DNA of 35,384 nt from positions 1 to 35,384 of the forward strand of contig JAJZNB010000085.1 in assembly GCA_021848085.1 (NCBI GenBank), in the 5' to 3' direction. The notes beneath the pieces were generated by a model, which was not told the DNA's origin, ran no database searches, and saw nothing but the letters and a program-made list of their open reading frames with translations. Both the position numbers and the translations under genes were made by a program. Origin of the DNA: Actinomycetes bacterium. Its GTDB lineage: Bacteria > Actinomycetota > Acidimicrobiia > Acidimicrobiales > UBA8190. Of this stretch, positions 8,574 through 16,329 are shown one piece after another; position 1 is the first letter of the stretch, and each line of letters starts with the position of its first letter.

Positions 8574-9010
8574 AACCCTCTCCGGGGGAACACGAACGAG
8601 TTGGTCGACACCGCCGCCACCTCGCCGTGGGCGTCGACCAGCTCGAGCTCGAAGGCCACGATGTCGAACACGCCGGTGCGCTGGCCCTGCTTGCGCTCGG
8701 CGCTGGTGATGCCGCCGCGCACCTCGAAGGGCTCACCGACCCGAAGCGGTCGGCGCAGGTCGATCTCGGCCTCGCCGAACATCACCCCGTCCTCGGCGGT
8801 GGCGCCGGCCAGGGCGAACAGCTCGTCGAGGGAGATGCCCATGCCGGCCAAGGCCCCGTAGTAGCAGAACATGGGGTGGGCGACCTCGTCCCCGGGGGGC
8901 GGGGAGAGCACCGCGTCGCAGGTGAGCCAGTTGCGGTATGGCTCCACCCGGTAGGTCCCCCCGGGGAAGCGGTGCCCGACGATGGCCTGCAGATCGGCCA
9001 GCGACGTCAT
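8570..9010 (-). CDS. MaoC-like hotdog hydratase, non-catalytic partner subunit
   Basis: About 146 residues from the ATG at 9010. The sequence fits a HadA/MaoC_dehydrat_N type hotdog: GHRFPGGTYRVE at the N-terminus, a central helix with HPMFCYYGALAG, and an EIDLRRPLRVGEPFEV strand. The D-x-N-x-I-H motif is absent, so it is probably the substrate-binding partner of the next gene. Starts are uncertain. GTG codons upstream are in frame, one of them better spaced from GGGAGG, and the frame stays open to 9070. However, 9070 lies inside the proposed -10 box, so initiation there is unlikely. It is the first gene of a three-gene minus operon. Confidence 0.75.
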   Translation of the reverse strand: MTSLADLQAIVGHRFPGGTYRVEPYRNWLTCDAVLSPPPGDEVAHPMFCYYGALAGMGISLDELFALAGATAEDGVMFGEAEIDLRRPLRVGEPFEVRGGITSAERKQGQRTGVFDIVAFELELVDAHGEVAAVSTNSFVFPRRGL

Positions 9011-9067
9011 GGTTGTCACGCCTGTGGTCACCTCCCGCTCGCCGGGCACCGCCGGCGACACGGTGAC

Positions 9068-9098
9068 CAACCTACCGATTGGTTGAAGTTCTTCGCAA
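9068..9098 (-). promoter_or_regulatory. Promoter with operator-like element A for the MaoC-KstD operon
   Basis: Read on the minus strand there is TTGCGA (complement of 9093-9098), an 18-base spacer and TAGGTT (complement of 9069-9074). Element A, CAACCTACCGATTG, lies at 9068-9081 and extends to 9085 as an imperfect palindrome (7 of 9 half-site positions match). It covers the -10 box, a position suited to repression. It belongs to the six-member family described in the findings. Confidence 0.6.
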
Positions 9099-9112
9099 GA
9101 GGTCCGGCAGCA

Positions 9113-9141
9113 TTGAACATCAACCCAGTGGTTGGTAGGTT
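9113..9141 (+). promoter_or_regulatory. Promoter with operator-like element B for the UGSC/acyl-CoA dehydrogenase operon
   Basis: TTGAAC (9113-9118), 17-base spacer, TAGGTT (9136-9141). Element B, CAACCCAGTGGTTG (9121-9134), fills the spacer exactly, so a bound regulator would exclude RNA polymerase. It faces away from promoter A 50 bases upstream. The first gene starts 78 bases downstream at 9220. Confidence 0.6.
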
Positions 9142-9219
9142 TTGGGTGCCGGGTCGGGCCGCACCTCGCCCTGCCGGCGCGACGGAGCCGCCGGCCGGTC
9201 CGGCAGGGGAGGGGACGCC

Positions 9220-10314
9220 ATGGCGACGACGATGGAGATCGAGGAAGCCGACGTTCAAGAGGTGTTCTTCGCCGAGGGGCTCACCGACGGCCTACCCGTG
9301 GTCCCTCCCACCCCCGAGCGGGTGGAGGCCATGCTGGTCGCCGGCGGGGTGGGCGCCGACGAGATGCTCGGCACCATCACAGCTCGCAACCGCTCCGTCA
9401 CCGCCGAGCAGGCCGCTGTCAACGCGGTCATGGCCGGCTGCGCCCCCGCCTCCTTCCCGGTGGTGCTGGCCGCCCTGTCGGCCATGCTCGACCCGGCCTT
9501 CAACGCCAATGCCGTGCTCACCAGCACCGGCGGCGCCGCCTTGTGCCTGGTGGTGAGCGGCCCGCTGGCATCGGCCATCGGGCTCAACGCCGGTCACGGC
9601 GCCCTCGGCTCGGGGCATCGGGCCAACGCCACCATCGGCCGCGCCTTGCGGCTGGTGGCCATCAACGTCCTCGACGCCCGCCCCGGCGGCATGGACGGGT
9701 CGTCGCTGGGCAACCCCGGCAAGTACTCGCTGTGCTTCGCCGAGTCGTCGCCCCCGGCCCCGTGGGAGCCGTGGCGGGTGGCCCTCGGCTACGACGCGGC
9801 CGACACCACCGTCACCATCATGGGCACCGAGGGGCCGCGCCAGGTCGCCAACCTGCTCAACGGCGACGGCCACGGCGTGCTGCGCACCTACGCGGCGGCC
9901 ATGCGCAACCCCTCCACCTTCTGCGTCGGCAAGGGCGGCCAGGGGATCGTGGTGGTCGGCCCCGAGCACGCCGCCGCCCTGGTCGAGGCCGGCATCAGCC
10001 GGGCCGAGGTGCAGGCCTACCTCGCCGAGGCCAGCCGGGTGCGCCCCGAGGAGCTCGAGGAGGCCGGGGTCCTGCTGGAGCAGGGCTCCCAGCACGACAT
10101 GGCGCCGGGACCAGACGGCAAGCTCCCCACCGTGGGCGAGCCCGACGACGTCGTCGTCGTCACCGCTGGCGGTGGCGGCGCCGGCTGGTCGGCCTACCTG
10201 CCCGCCTTCGCCCCCACCATCCACACCCGCAGCGTCACCCGCCGGGTCCGCCTCCCCGGCGAGGCGCTTCCCGATTGCGGACCCGACAGCTGCACCGTCG
10301 ACCTCAGCCGCTGA
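9220..10314 (+). CDS. Conserved protein of unknown function, probable partner of the UGSC-type protein
   Basis: 364 residues. I recognise the opening pattern FFAEGLTDGLPVVPPTPERV, followed by AVNAVMAGC, from uncharacterised proteins that I recall being encoded beside or fused to UGSC-family proteins. I cannot confirm that recollection here. Glycine-rich stretches (GLNAGHGALGSGHRANATIGRA is condensed in one region near residues 125-146) suggest a nucleotide- or cofactor-binding surface, but no classical fold motif is seen. The C-terminus has Cys353 and Cys358 (DCGPDSC), a possible metal or redox pair. The ATG at 9220 is preceded by AGGGGAGGGG. It is the first gene of the operon after promoter B. 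Function is unknown; a redox partnership with the next gene is inference. Confidence 0.65.
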   Translation: MATTMEIEEADVQEVFFAEGLTDGLPVVPPTPERVEAMLVAGGVGADEMLGTITARNRSVTAEQAAVNAVMAGCAPASFPVVLAALSAMLDPAFNANAVLTSTGGAALCLVVSGPLASAIGLNAGHGALGSGHRANATIGRALRLVAINVLDARPGGMDGSSLGNPGKYSLCFAESSPPAPWEPWRVALGYDAADTTVTIMGTEGPRQVANLLNGDGHGVLRTYAAAMRNPSTFCVGKGGQGIVVVGPEHAAALVEAGISRAEVQAYLAEASRVRPEELEEAGVLLEQGSQHDMAPGPDGKLPTVGEPDDVVVVTAGGGGAGWSAYLPAFAPTIHTRSVTRRVRLPGEALPDCGPDSCTVDLSR

Positions 10315-10334
10315 GCCCGCCCGAGGCCCGCCCG

Positions 10335-10373
10335 CCCCGAGCACCTCGCCCCGAGCACCTCGCCCCGAGCACC
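10335..10373 (+). repeat. 14-base tandem repeat in the linker before the UGSC-type gene
   Basis: CCCCGAGCACCTCG is repeated at 10335-10348 and 10349-10362, with a partial third copy to 10373. It sits in a 167-base linker that holds no convincing gene. The remainder of the linker is a degenerate CCAACCAGC/CCGACACC-rich stretch ending in GAGGAGGAG before the next ATG. Confidence 0.75.
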
Positions 10374-10481
10374 ACCCGCCCGCCGGCGACACCCCGGCAC
10401 CGCCGCCGGGCACCGAACCAGCCCCCGGACACCCAACCAGCACCCGACACCGAGCTGACGCCCGGACATCGAGGAGGAGCC

Positions 10482-11054
10482 ATGGCTTCCATCACCGTCT
10501 TGCGACCCGACGTCCACCAGGAGGCCGCCGACGCCTTCCCACCGGCGCCGCCGCCCACCCCCGACCGGCCGCTGGTGCTCACCCTGATCGACAACGGCAA
10601 GCCCAAGGCCCGCGAGCTGCTCACGGCCATCGCCGGCGAGCTGGGCGCGCTGGTTCCGCTGGCGTCGGTGGAGGTGGTGCGCAAGGAGGCGGCCGCCAGG
10701 CTGCTGTCGGAAGACGACGCCCGCGCCATCGCCGCCCGCTCCGACATCGTCATCGCCGGGCTGGGCGACTGCGGCGCCTGCTCGGCCTGCTCGGTGGACG
10801 ACGCCGTGGAGATGCAGCGCCGTGGGGTGCCGGCGGTGGTGGTCATCTCCGACGTGTTCCAGGGGCTGGCCGCCTCCTTCGCCGCCTCGCGTGGTCTGGC
10901 CGCCTGTCCCACCGCCGTGGTGCCCCACCCGGTGTCGTCCAAGAGCGACGCCCACATCGCCGAGCTGGCCCGTCGGGTCGTCGGCACCGTCCACCAGCAG
11001 CTGCTCGGCCGGCCCGCGCCGGTCGCCGTCCCGGTCGGCGCGGCGGCCCGCTGA
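10482..11054 (+). CDS. UGSC-type (seleno)protein family member, cysteine form
   Basis: 190 residues. The key motif is GLGDCGACSACS, with Cys97, Cys100 and Cys103. In the UGSC family the first position is selenocysteine or cysteine in a U/C-G-S-C redox motif; here it reads C-G-A-C, followed by an additional S-A-C. All are encoded by TGC, so no selenocysteine is needed. The surrounding pattern (VLTLIDNGKPKARELL near the N-terminus, then a DIVIAGLGD strand, then GVPAVVVISDVF) suggests an alpha/beta fold with the motif on a loop after a strand. The ATG is chosen because GAGGAGGAG precedes it. The reaction is not known. Context with the 364-residue protein and an acyl-CoA dehydrogenase suggests a redox or dehalogenase-like step, which is speculation. 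Confidence 0.72.
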   Translation: MASITVLRPDVHQEAADAFPPAPPPTPDRPLVLTLIDNGKPKARELLTAIAGELGALVPLASVEVVRKEAAARLLSEDDARAIAARSDIVIAGLGDCGACSACSVDDAVEMQRRGVPAVVVISDVFQGLAASFAASRGLAACPTAVVPHPVSSKSDAHIAELARRVVGTVHQQLLGRPAPVAVPVGAAAR

Positions 11055-11085
11055 GGCCTGCGCCACCGACGAGAGGAACGCCCCA

Positions 11086-12249
11086 GTGGACTTCGCGCTC
11101 AGCGACGAACAGGTCGCCCTGGCCGACACCTTGCGGCTCTGGGTGGACAAGCACTGCCCCAAGGACGTGGCCCGCCACCTCGAACGCCAGGAGCTGGCCT
11201 TCCCGTACGAGCTGTGGGACCAGATGGCCGACGCCGGGCTGCACGGCATCGGCATCGACGAGCGCTACGGCGGCCAGGGCGGCGACGTCACCACCCAGAC
11301 GGTGGTGGCGCGCGCCCTGGCCCGCTCGCTGGCCGGGTTGACCTGGATCTGGGGCATCTCGTCGTTCGCCGGGGGGAAGTCGGTCGGCCTGTACGGCACC
11401 GAGGAGCAGAAGCAGCGCTTCCTGCCCGAGCTGGCCGCCGGCCGGCTGCGCTTCGCCATCGCCGTCACCGAACCCGCCGGCGGCACCGACGTGCTCGGGG
11501 CCATGACCACCCGGGCGCGCCAGGTTCCCGGCGGCTGGCGGATCACGGGAGCCAAGACCTGGTCGACGTGCGCCAACGTGTCGGACTACTTGCTGCTGCT
11601 GGCCCGCAGCCAGCCCGACCCGGCCCGCAAGACCGACGGGCTCACCTTGTTCCTGGTGCCCCAGCCCAGCGAGGGCTTGGAGACCCGACCCATCCACAAG
11701 CTCGGCATGCGCTGCATCCCGAGCTGCGAGGTCTTCCTCGACGACGTGTTCGTCCCTGACGATCTGGTGCTGGGCCCACCCGGGCAGGCGTGGCGGATGC
11801 TGACCGGCACCTTGAACAACGAGCGCATCGTGCTGGCCTCTTTGTGCTGCGGCATCCTCGACGGGGTGCTCGAGTCGGCCGTGGAGCACGTGGCCCAGCG
11901 CCGGGCCTTCGGCCGGCCCGTCGGCGAATTCCAGGCCGTGCAGCACTTCCTGGCCGACATCGCCATGTGGCAGGCGCAGGCCGAGCTGGTCACCATGCGG
12001 GCCGCCTGGCTCCAGAGCCAGGGACGCCCGTGTGCCACCGAGGCCAACATGGCCAAGCTGCTGGCGTCGGAGTACGCCGTGGCCGCCGCCGACCTCGGCA
12101 TCCAGATGCTTGGCGGCATGGGCTACTCGGCCGACACCGACATGCAGCGCTACTGGCGCGACGCCCGCATCTACCGCATCGCCCCCATCTCCAACGAGAT
12201 GGTGCGCAACGTCGTGGCCGAGTCGCTCGGCCTGGGCCGCTCGTTCTGA
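11086..12249 (+). CDS. Acyl-CoA dehydrogenase 1
   Basis: 387 residues with the three usual domains: N-terminal helices (to about 115), a middle beta domain (FAIAVTEPAGGTDV, 123-136) and C-terminal helices. The position of the medium-chain enzyme's catalytic Glu (Y-E-G-T) is replaced by RIAPISNE, but LNNERIVLA has Glu246 where isovaleryl- and long-chain acyl-CoA dehydrogenases carry their catalytic base on helix G. An active enzyme for branched or bulky acyl-CoA is therefore likely. FAD is reoxidised by electron-transfer flavoprotein, not encoded here. The GTG start has GAGAGG nine bases upstream. It is a clear paralogue of the dehydrogenase at 27907. Confidence 0.9.
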   Translation: MDFALSDEQVALADTLRLWVDKHCPKDVARHLERQELAFPYELWDQMADAGLHGIGIDERYGGQGGDVTTQTVVARALARSLAGLTWIWGISSFAGGKSVGLYGTEEQKQRFLPELAAGRLRFAIAVTEPAGGTDVLGAMTTRARQVPGGWRITGAKTWSTCANVSDYLLLLARSQPDPARKTDGLTLFLVPQPSEGLETRPIHKLGMRCIPSCEVFLDDVFVPDDLVLGPPGQAWRMLTGTLNNERIVLASLCCGILDGVLESAVEHVAQRRAFGRPVGEFQAVQHFLADIAMWQAQAELVTMRAAWLQSQGRPCATEANMAKLLASEYAVAAADLGIQMLGGMGYSADTDMQRYWRDARIYRIAPISNEMVRNVVAESLGLGRSF

Positions 12250-12302
12250 CTGGCCGCCACGTCCCCCGCCGCCACCGGCCCCACCAGGAGCACCACCACG
12301 CC

Positions 12303-12815
12303 ATGGACCTAGATCCCCGCCTGCAGACCCTGCGCGACGAGCGCGACGTGGCCGCCGTGCTGCTGCGCTACTTCCGCGGCATCGACGCCGGCCGGCCCGA
12401 GGTGGCGGTGGAGGAGCTCGCCGACGACGCCACCGCCGACATCATGACCGGAAAGGTGTACCAGGGGCGCGACCGCATCGGCCGGGCCCTGGGGCGCATC
12501 CTGGTCCGCTACGAGCGTACCAGCCACCACGTCACCAACGTGCTGGTGGACCTCGACGGCGACCGGGCCCTGTGCTCGGCCTACGTCTACGCCTTCCACC
12601 GCATGCGCGACAGTGGCCAGCCGTGGCACCTGTGGGCCCGGATCCGCCAGGAGCTGCGGCGCCAGGACCGGGGCTGGGTGGTGGAGTCGCACCGGCTCTA
12701 CGGCGTCGACGCCGTACCGCCGCGCCCCGACATCGCCGCCGACTGGTATGTGCACCCTGCCGACGTCCCCGGTGAGCTCGCCGTCGGGCGCGTCGGCGCC
12801 GATGGCCGACCCTGA
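12303..12815 (+). CDS. SnoaL-like (NTF2-fold) protein 1
   Basis: 170 residues. The N-terminal helix DERDVAAVLLRYFRGIDAG, the following ADDATADIMTG segment and the long strands to RGWVVESHRL fit the SnoaL_4/NTF2-like alpha+beta cone. Members include cyclases, isomerases, dehydratases and non-catalytic binding proteins, so the reaction is not predictable. AGGAG is found 12 bases before the ATG. It lies between an acyl-CoA dehydrogenase and a CMD-like gene in the same operon, suggesting that it handles an intermediate of the same pathway. Confidence 0.75.
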   Translation: MDLDPRLQTLRDERDVAAVLLRYFRGIDAGRPEVAVEELADDATADIMTGKVYQGRDRIGRALGRILVRYERTSHHVTNVLVDLDGDRALCSAYVYAFHRMRDSGQPWHLWARIRQELRRQDRGWVVESHRLYGVDAVPPRPDIAADWYVHPADVPGELAVGRVGADGRP

Positions 12816-12824
12816 GGAGAGACC

Positions 12825-13523
12825 ATGACCAGCCGAAGCGAATGGCACGCCGGCGCCGCCCCGGCCGCCGCCGGCCACGACCGGGCCATCGTGGAGCGCC
12901 TGGGCGAGCTGTCGTCGGCCGGCCCGCTGGCGCCGGGGACGGTGGCGCTGTGCGTGGCCGCCGTCGCCGCCTGGAAGGACGAACCGGCCTGGCTGCGGGC
13001 CGCCCTGCAGCTGGCCCGGCACCACGGGGTCACCGCGGCGGCCCTGCGCCAGGGGGGGGCGGTGGTGGCGCTGGCCCGCGGCACCTGTGCCGAGCGCCGC
13101 TACCTGGCCGGCGTGGCCCAGCAGTTCCCCAACGTCGTCACCTTGGCGGTGGCCGAGGAGCGCGCCGGCGACGCCGGGTTCGACGCCTGGTCGTACTTCG
13201 AAGGGCACTTCGGCACCGTCCCCGAGCGGGTCGCCCTGCTGCGCCAGCTGCTCCCCGACGAGCTCGCCACCTACGGCCGGTGCCACGCTGCCGCCCTGCA
13301 CAGCCCGGTGCTCGACACCACGGTGGCCGAGCTGATGCTGTGCGCCTTGAACGCCTCGGACTTCCAGCAGGAGCTCCTCCAGATCCACGTGGTCGGGGCC
13401 CGCCGGGCGGGAGCCAGCGAGGAGGAGATCGCCCAGGCCGGCTTCGCCGCCACCCCCTTCTGCGGCATCGCCGCCTGGCCGGCGCTGGCCGCCGCCATCG
13501 TCGCCACCCGACCCCCGGCGTGA
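12825..13523 (+). CDS. Carboxymuconolactone decarboxylase-like (CMD/AhpD fold) protein
   Basis: 232 residues, an all-helical protein with two CMD-like halves (about 40-85 and 160-220). The second half has AELMLCALNASDFQQELLQIHVVGARRAG followed by ASEEEIAQAG (shown in two pieces), the usual pattern of the family. The C-x-x-C pair of peroxidase-type AhpD is missing at the expected place (NASDFQQELLQIH), so a thiol peroxidase role is unlikely and a decarboxylase, isomerase or scaffold role is open. The start has GAGGAGAGACC just before it. The stop overlaps the next gene's GTG. Confidence 0.7.
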   Translation: MTSRSEWHAGAAPAAAGHDRAIVERLGELSSAGPLAPGTVALCVAAVAAWKDEPAWLRAALQLARHHGVTAAALRQGGAVVALARGTCAERRYLAGVAQQFPNVVTLAVAEERAGDAGFDAWSYFEGHFGTVPERVALLRQLLPDELATYGRCHAAALHSPVLDTTVAELMLCALNASDFQQELLQIHVVGARRAGASEEEIAQAGFAATPFCGIAAWPALAAAIVATRPPA

Positions 13524-15193
13524 CCGTCGTCGCCGACCGCAGCCGCTGGACGGTCACCCGGCTGCTGGCCGAGCGCAGCCGCGACCTCGGCCAGCGGACG
13601 CTGGTCTCCTTCGCCGTGGGCGACAGCGCCCTGTCGTACCGGCAGGCCGAGGAGCTGTCGGGGCGTGTGGCGGCCAACCTGGCCGCCGGGGGGATCGGCC
13701 CGGGCGACGCGGTGCTGCTGATGCTGCGCAACCGGGCCGAGCTCGTGCTCAGCTGGCTGGGGCTGGCCCGCATCGGCGCCGTGCAGGTGCCGGTCAACGT
13801 CGACTACGCGGGCATGTTCCTGGAGCAGGTGGTGAACCAGTCGGGGGCCCGGCTGCTCGTCGTCGAGGCCGACCTGCTCGGCGCCGTGGTCCGCTCGGCG
13901 CCCCGGCTGCCGCACCTGCAGCGGGTGCTGGTGGTCGGCCCGGTGCCCCCGACGGCCGGCGGCTTCGCTGTCGACAGCTTCGACCGGCTGCTGCGCCGAG
14001 CCGACCCGCCGTCGTTCGAGACCCGTCCCCGCGACATCGCCGGCATCTACTTCACCTCGGGCACCTCCGGCCGCTCCAAGGGGGCGATGGTCACCAACGC
14101 CCAGGCCCACCTGCTGGCCGAGCGCCACCAGGAGCTGATGCGCATGGGCGAAGGCGACGTGTTCATCACCCACCTGCCGCTGTTCCACATCAACGCCCAG
14201 GTGCTGGCCATCGTCAACGCCATGCTGGTCGGCGCCGGAGCCCGTCTGGAGGCCCACTTCTCGGCCAGCAACTGGCTCCGCCAGGTGCGCGCCGCCGGTG
14301 CCACCCACACCGGGCTGCTCGGGGTGATGCTCAGCTTCCTGCTGAAGCAGCCGGTCGGCCCGGCCGACGCCCGCAGCGGCCTGGCCTGTGTGTGGACGGT
14401 GCCGTGCCCGGCCCCGCAGGCCCGCCAGTTCAAGGACCGCTTCGGCGTCGGCCGGCTGGTGTCGTCCTATGGCTGCACCGAGGTGGGCATGGTGGCCAGC
14501 CAGGACGACGACGGCGAGGTGCTGGGCAGCGCCGGGCGGGTCGGCGCCACCTGGTACGAGACGGCCATCGTCGACCCCGACAGCGACGAGCCGCTGCCGC
14601 CGGGGGTTCCGGGCGAGCTGGTGGTGCGCGGCCGGGTGCCGTGGATCGTCACCCCCGGCTACGTGGGCAGCCCCGAGGAGACGCTGCGGGTGCAGCGCAA
14701 CCAGTGGTTCCACACCGGCGACCTCGTCCGTCAGGACGACCGCGGGCGGATCTGGTTCGTGGATCGGGTCCGCGACTGCATCCGCCGCCGGGGGGAGAAC
14801 ATCGCCTCGGTGGACGTGGAAGCGGTGCTGGGGGAGCACCCCGCCGTCGCCGACGCCGCGGTGGTGGGCGTCGCCTCGAGCGAGCCCGGCGGGGAGGACG
14901 AGATCCTCGCCTGGGTGGTGCCGGCGGCCGGCGCCGGCCTGGCGCCCGAGGCGGTGTGGTCGTGGTGCGACGAGCGGCTGCCGCGCTTCGCCGTGCCGCG
15001 CTACGTCGCGGTGGTGGGCGAGCTGCCCCGCACGCCGACCGGCAAGGTCACCAAGTACGCCCTGCGCGACCGCGGCCTGCCCGAGGAGGCCGCCGACCGC
15101 GGCCCGGCGGTGGGCGGCACCAAGCGCACCGTGCCGACCGTGCCGCAGGGCGCGCCGGACGGCACCGTGCCGGCTCGGGCGCGAGGAGGATGA
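13520..15193 (+). CDS. Acyl-CoA ligase, CaiC-like (ANL superfamily) 2
   Basis: 557 residues. Motifs: A3 FTSGTSGRSKG (178-188), A5 YGCTEVGM, A7 HTGDLVRQDD, A8 RRRGENIA, A10 RTPTGKVTKY with the canonical catalytic lysine Lys509. It is therefore the only one of the three ligases here with a standard A10 motif. The last 45 residues after the A10 region are a low-complexity Gly/Pro/Thr tail. The GTG start overlaps the CMD-like gene's stop, so the two are translationally coupled. The substrate is unknown; CaiC-like enzymes use small or branched carboxylates. It is likely to make the CoA ester of a pathway intermediate. Confidence 0.87.
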   Translation: MTVVADRSRWTVTRLLAERSRDLGQRTLVSFAVGDSALSYRQAEELSGRVAANLAAGGIGPGDAVLLMLRNRAELVLSWLGLARIGAVQVPVNVDYAGMFLEQVVNQSGARLLVVEADLLGAVVRSAPRLPHLQRVLVVGPVPPTAGGFAVDSFDRLLRRADPPSFETRPRDIAGIYFTSGTSGRSKGAMVTNAQAHLLAERHQELMRMGEGDVFITHLPLFHINAQVLAIVNAMLVGAGARLEAHFSASNWLRQVRAAGATHTGLLGVMLSFLLKQPVGPADARSGLACVWTVPCPAPQARQFKDRFGVGRLVSSYGCTEVGMVASQDDDGEVLGSAGRVGATWYETAIVDPDSDEPLPPGVPGELVVRGRVPWIVTPGYVGSPEETLRVQRNQWFHTGDLVRQDDRGRIWFVDRVRDCIRRRGENIASVDVEAVLGEHPAVADAAVVGVASSEPGGEDEILAWVVPAAGAGLAPEAVWSWCDERLPRFAVPRYVAVVGELPRTPTGKVTKYALRDRGLPEEAADRGPAVGGTKRTVPTVPQGAPDGTVPARARGG

Positions 15194-15194
15194 C

Positions 15195-16151
15195 ATGCGG
15201 ATCGCTGTGATGGGAGCGGGGGCCATGGGCTCGGCCTTCGGGGGCTATCTGGCCCTGGCCGGCCACGACGTCACGTTGGTCGACGTCCGCCGCGAGTGTG
15301 TCGACGCCGTCAACGACCGGGGCCTGCTGCTGCGGCTGCCGGGCGGGGAGGAGCGGCAGGTGGCCCTGTCGGCCGCCACCGACCCGTCAGGGCTGGCCCA
15401 CCTCGACCTGGTGATCGTCTTGACCAAGGCCTTCGCCACCGCTGACGCAGCTCGGTCGTTGAAGGGCGTGGTCGGGGCGGCCACCTGGGTGGTGACGCTG
15501 CAGAACGGCATCGGCAACGACCGGGCCCTGGCTGCCGTGCTGGGGGCGGAGCGGGTGGTGGGCGGCACCACCACGGTGGGAGCCGAGCAGACCGAGCCCG
15601 GCACCACCACCGTGGCGCCCAGCACGGCCAGCGGCGACACCGTCACCTACCTGGGGACGCCACCGGGCGCGGCGGGCGGCGAGGTGACCAGGGTGGCCGA
15701 GGTGCTGACGGCGGCGGGTCTGCCCGCCGTGGTGCTGCCCTCGGCGGAGGAGGCGGTGTGGACCAAGGTGGCCCTGGCCGCGCCCATGGCGTCGATCAGT
15801 GCCGTGCTGGGCTGGACGGTGGCCGACGTCTACCGGAACCCCCACACCCGCCAGCTGCTGCGGACGCTGTTCGACGAGATCATGGCCGTGGCGGCGGCCC
15901 GGCGCGTCCTGGTGGACCCCGACACGGTGTGGGGCTACTGCGAGCACACCTGGCAGACGGTGGGGCCGCACATGACCTCCATGGCCGTCGACGTCCGCCG
16001 CGGCCGCCGCACCGAGATCGACGCCCTCAACCTGGAGGTGGCCCGCCTGGGCGAGGCGGCGGGCGTGCCGGCGCCGGCCAACCGCAGCCTGGGCCTGCTG
16101 GTCCAGGCCCTCGAGGCGCCGGAGGCATCCCCGCTGGTACGGTCCCGCTGA
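15195..16151 (+). CDS. Ketopantoate reductase-like (ApbA/PanE) dehydrogenase
   Basis: 318 residues. The NAD(P) site is GAGAMGSAFG (7-16). Asn104 in LQNGIGN, Lys191 in WTKVALAAP and Glu274 in EIDALNLEV match the PanE residues Asn98, Lys176 and Glu256. However, the two asparagines that follow the lysine in PanE (Asn180 and Asn184 in E. coli) appear as Ala195 and Ala199. The catalytic lysine and cofactor site are therefore kept while the ketopantoate-binding side chains are changed. It is probably an NAD(P)-dependent 2-keto or 3-hydroxy acid oxidoreductase for another substrate. The ATG follows GAGGAGGA by four bases and begins one base after the ligase stop. It is the last gene of the seven-gene operon. 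Confidence 0.82.
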   Translation: MRIAVMGAGAMGSAFGGYLALAGHDVTLVDVRRECVDAVNDRGLLLRLPGGEERQVALSAATDPSGLAHLDLVIVLTKAFATADAARSLKGVVGAATWVVTLQNGIGNDRALAAVLGAERVVGGTTTVGAEQTEPGTTTVAPSTASGDTVTYLGTPPGAAGGEVTRVAEVLTAAGLPAVVLPSAEEAVWTKVALAAPMASISAVLGWTVADVYRNPHTRQLLRTLFDEIMAVAAARRVLVDPDTVWGYCEHTWQTVGPHMTSMAVDVRRGRRTEIDALNLEVARLGEAAGVPAPANRSLGLLVQALEAPEASPLVRSR

Positions 16152-16210
16152 CCGGGCGGCTCCCCGGCTCGCTGGCGCGCCCGCCGCGCCGCCGCCTGCT
16201 CCGATGCGGG

Positions 16211-16257
16211 TTGCCAGCACCACCAGGCCGTGACTACTCTACCAAACGACTGGTAGA
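16211..16257 (+). promoter_or_regulatory. Promoter with operator-like element C
   Basis: TTGCCA (16211-16216), 18-base spacer, TACTCT (16235-16240). Element C, CAAACGACTGGTAG (16243-16256), follows, and a wider imperfect palindrome spans 16238-16257 (8 of 10 half-site positions match). The operator covers the -10 edge and predicted transcription start. The flavoprotein gene starts at 16330. The gap from 16152 holds nothing else obvious. Confidence 0.6.
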
Positions 16258-16329
16258 AGTTTCTGGTCCGGTGGCCGCCCGGCTGGGCCGAGACCACCGT
16301 GGCACCCGGCACACCCGGACGAGGAGGGG

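Noticed and set aside
10767-10791. Possible selenocysteine in the UGSC-type protein
   Set aside because: All motif positions are TGC cysteine codons. There is no in-frame TGA and no need for a SECIS element.
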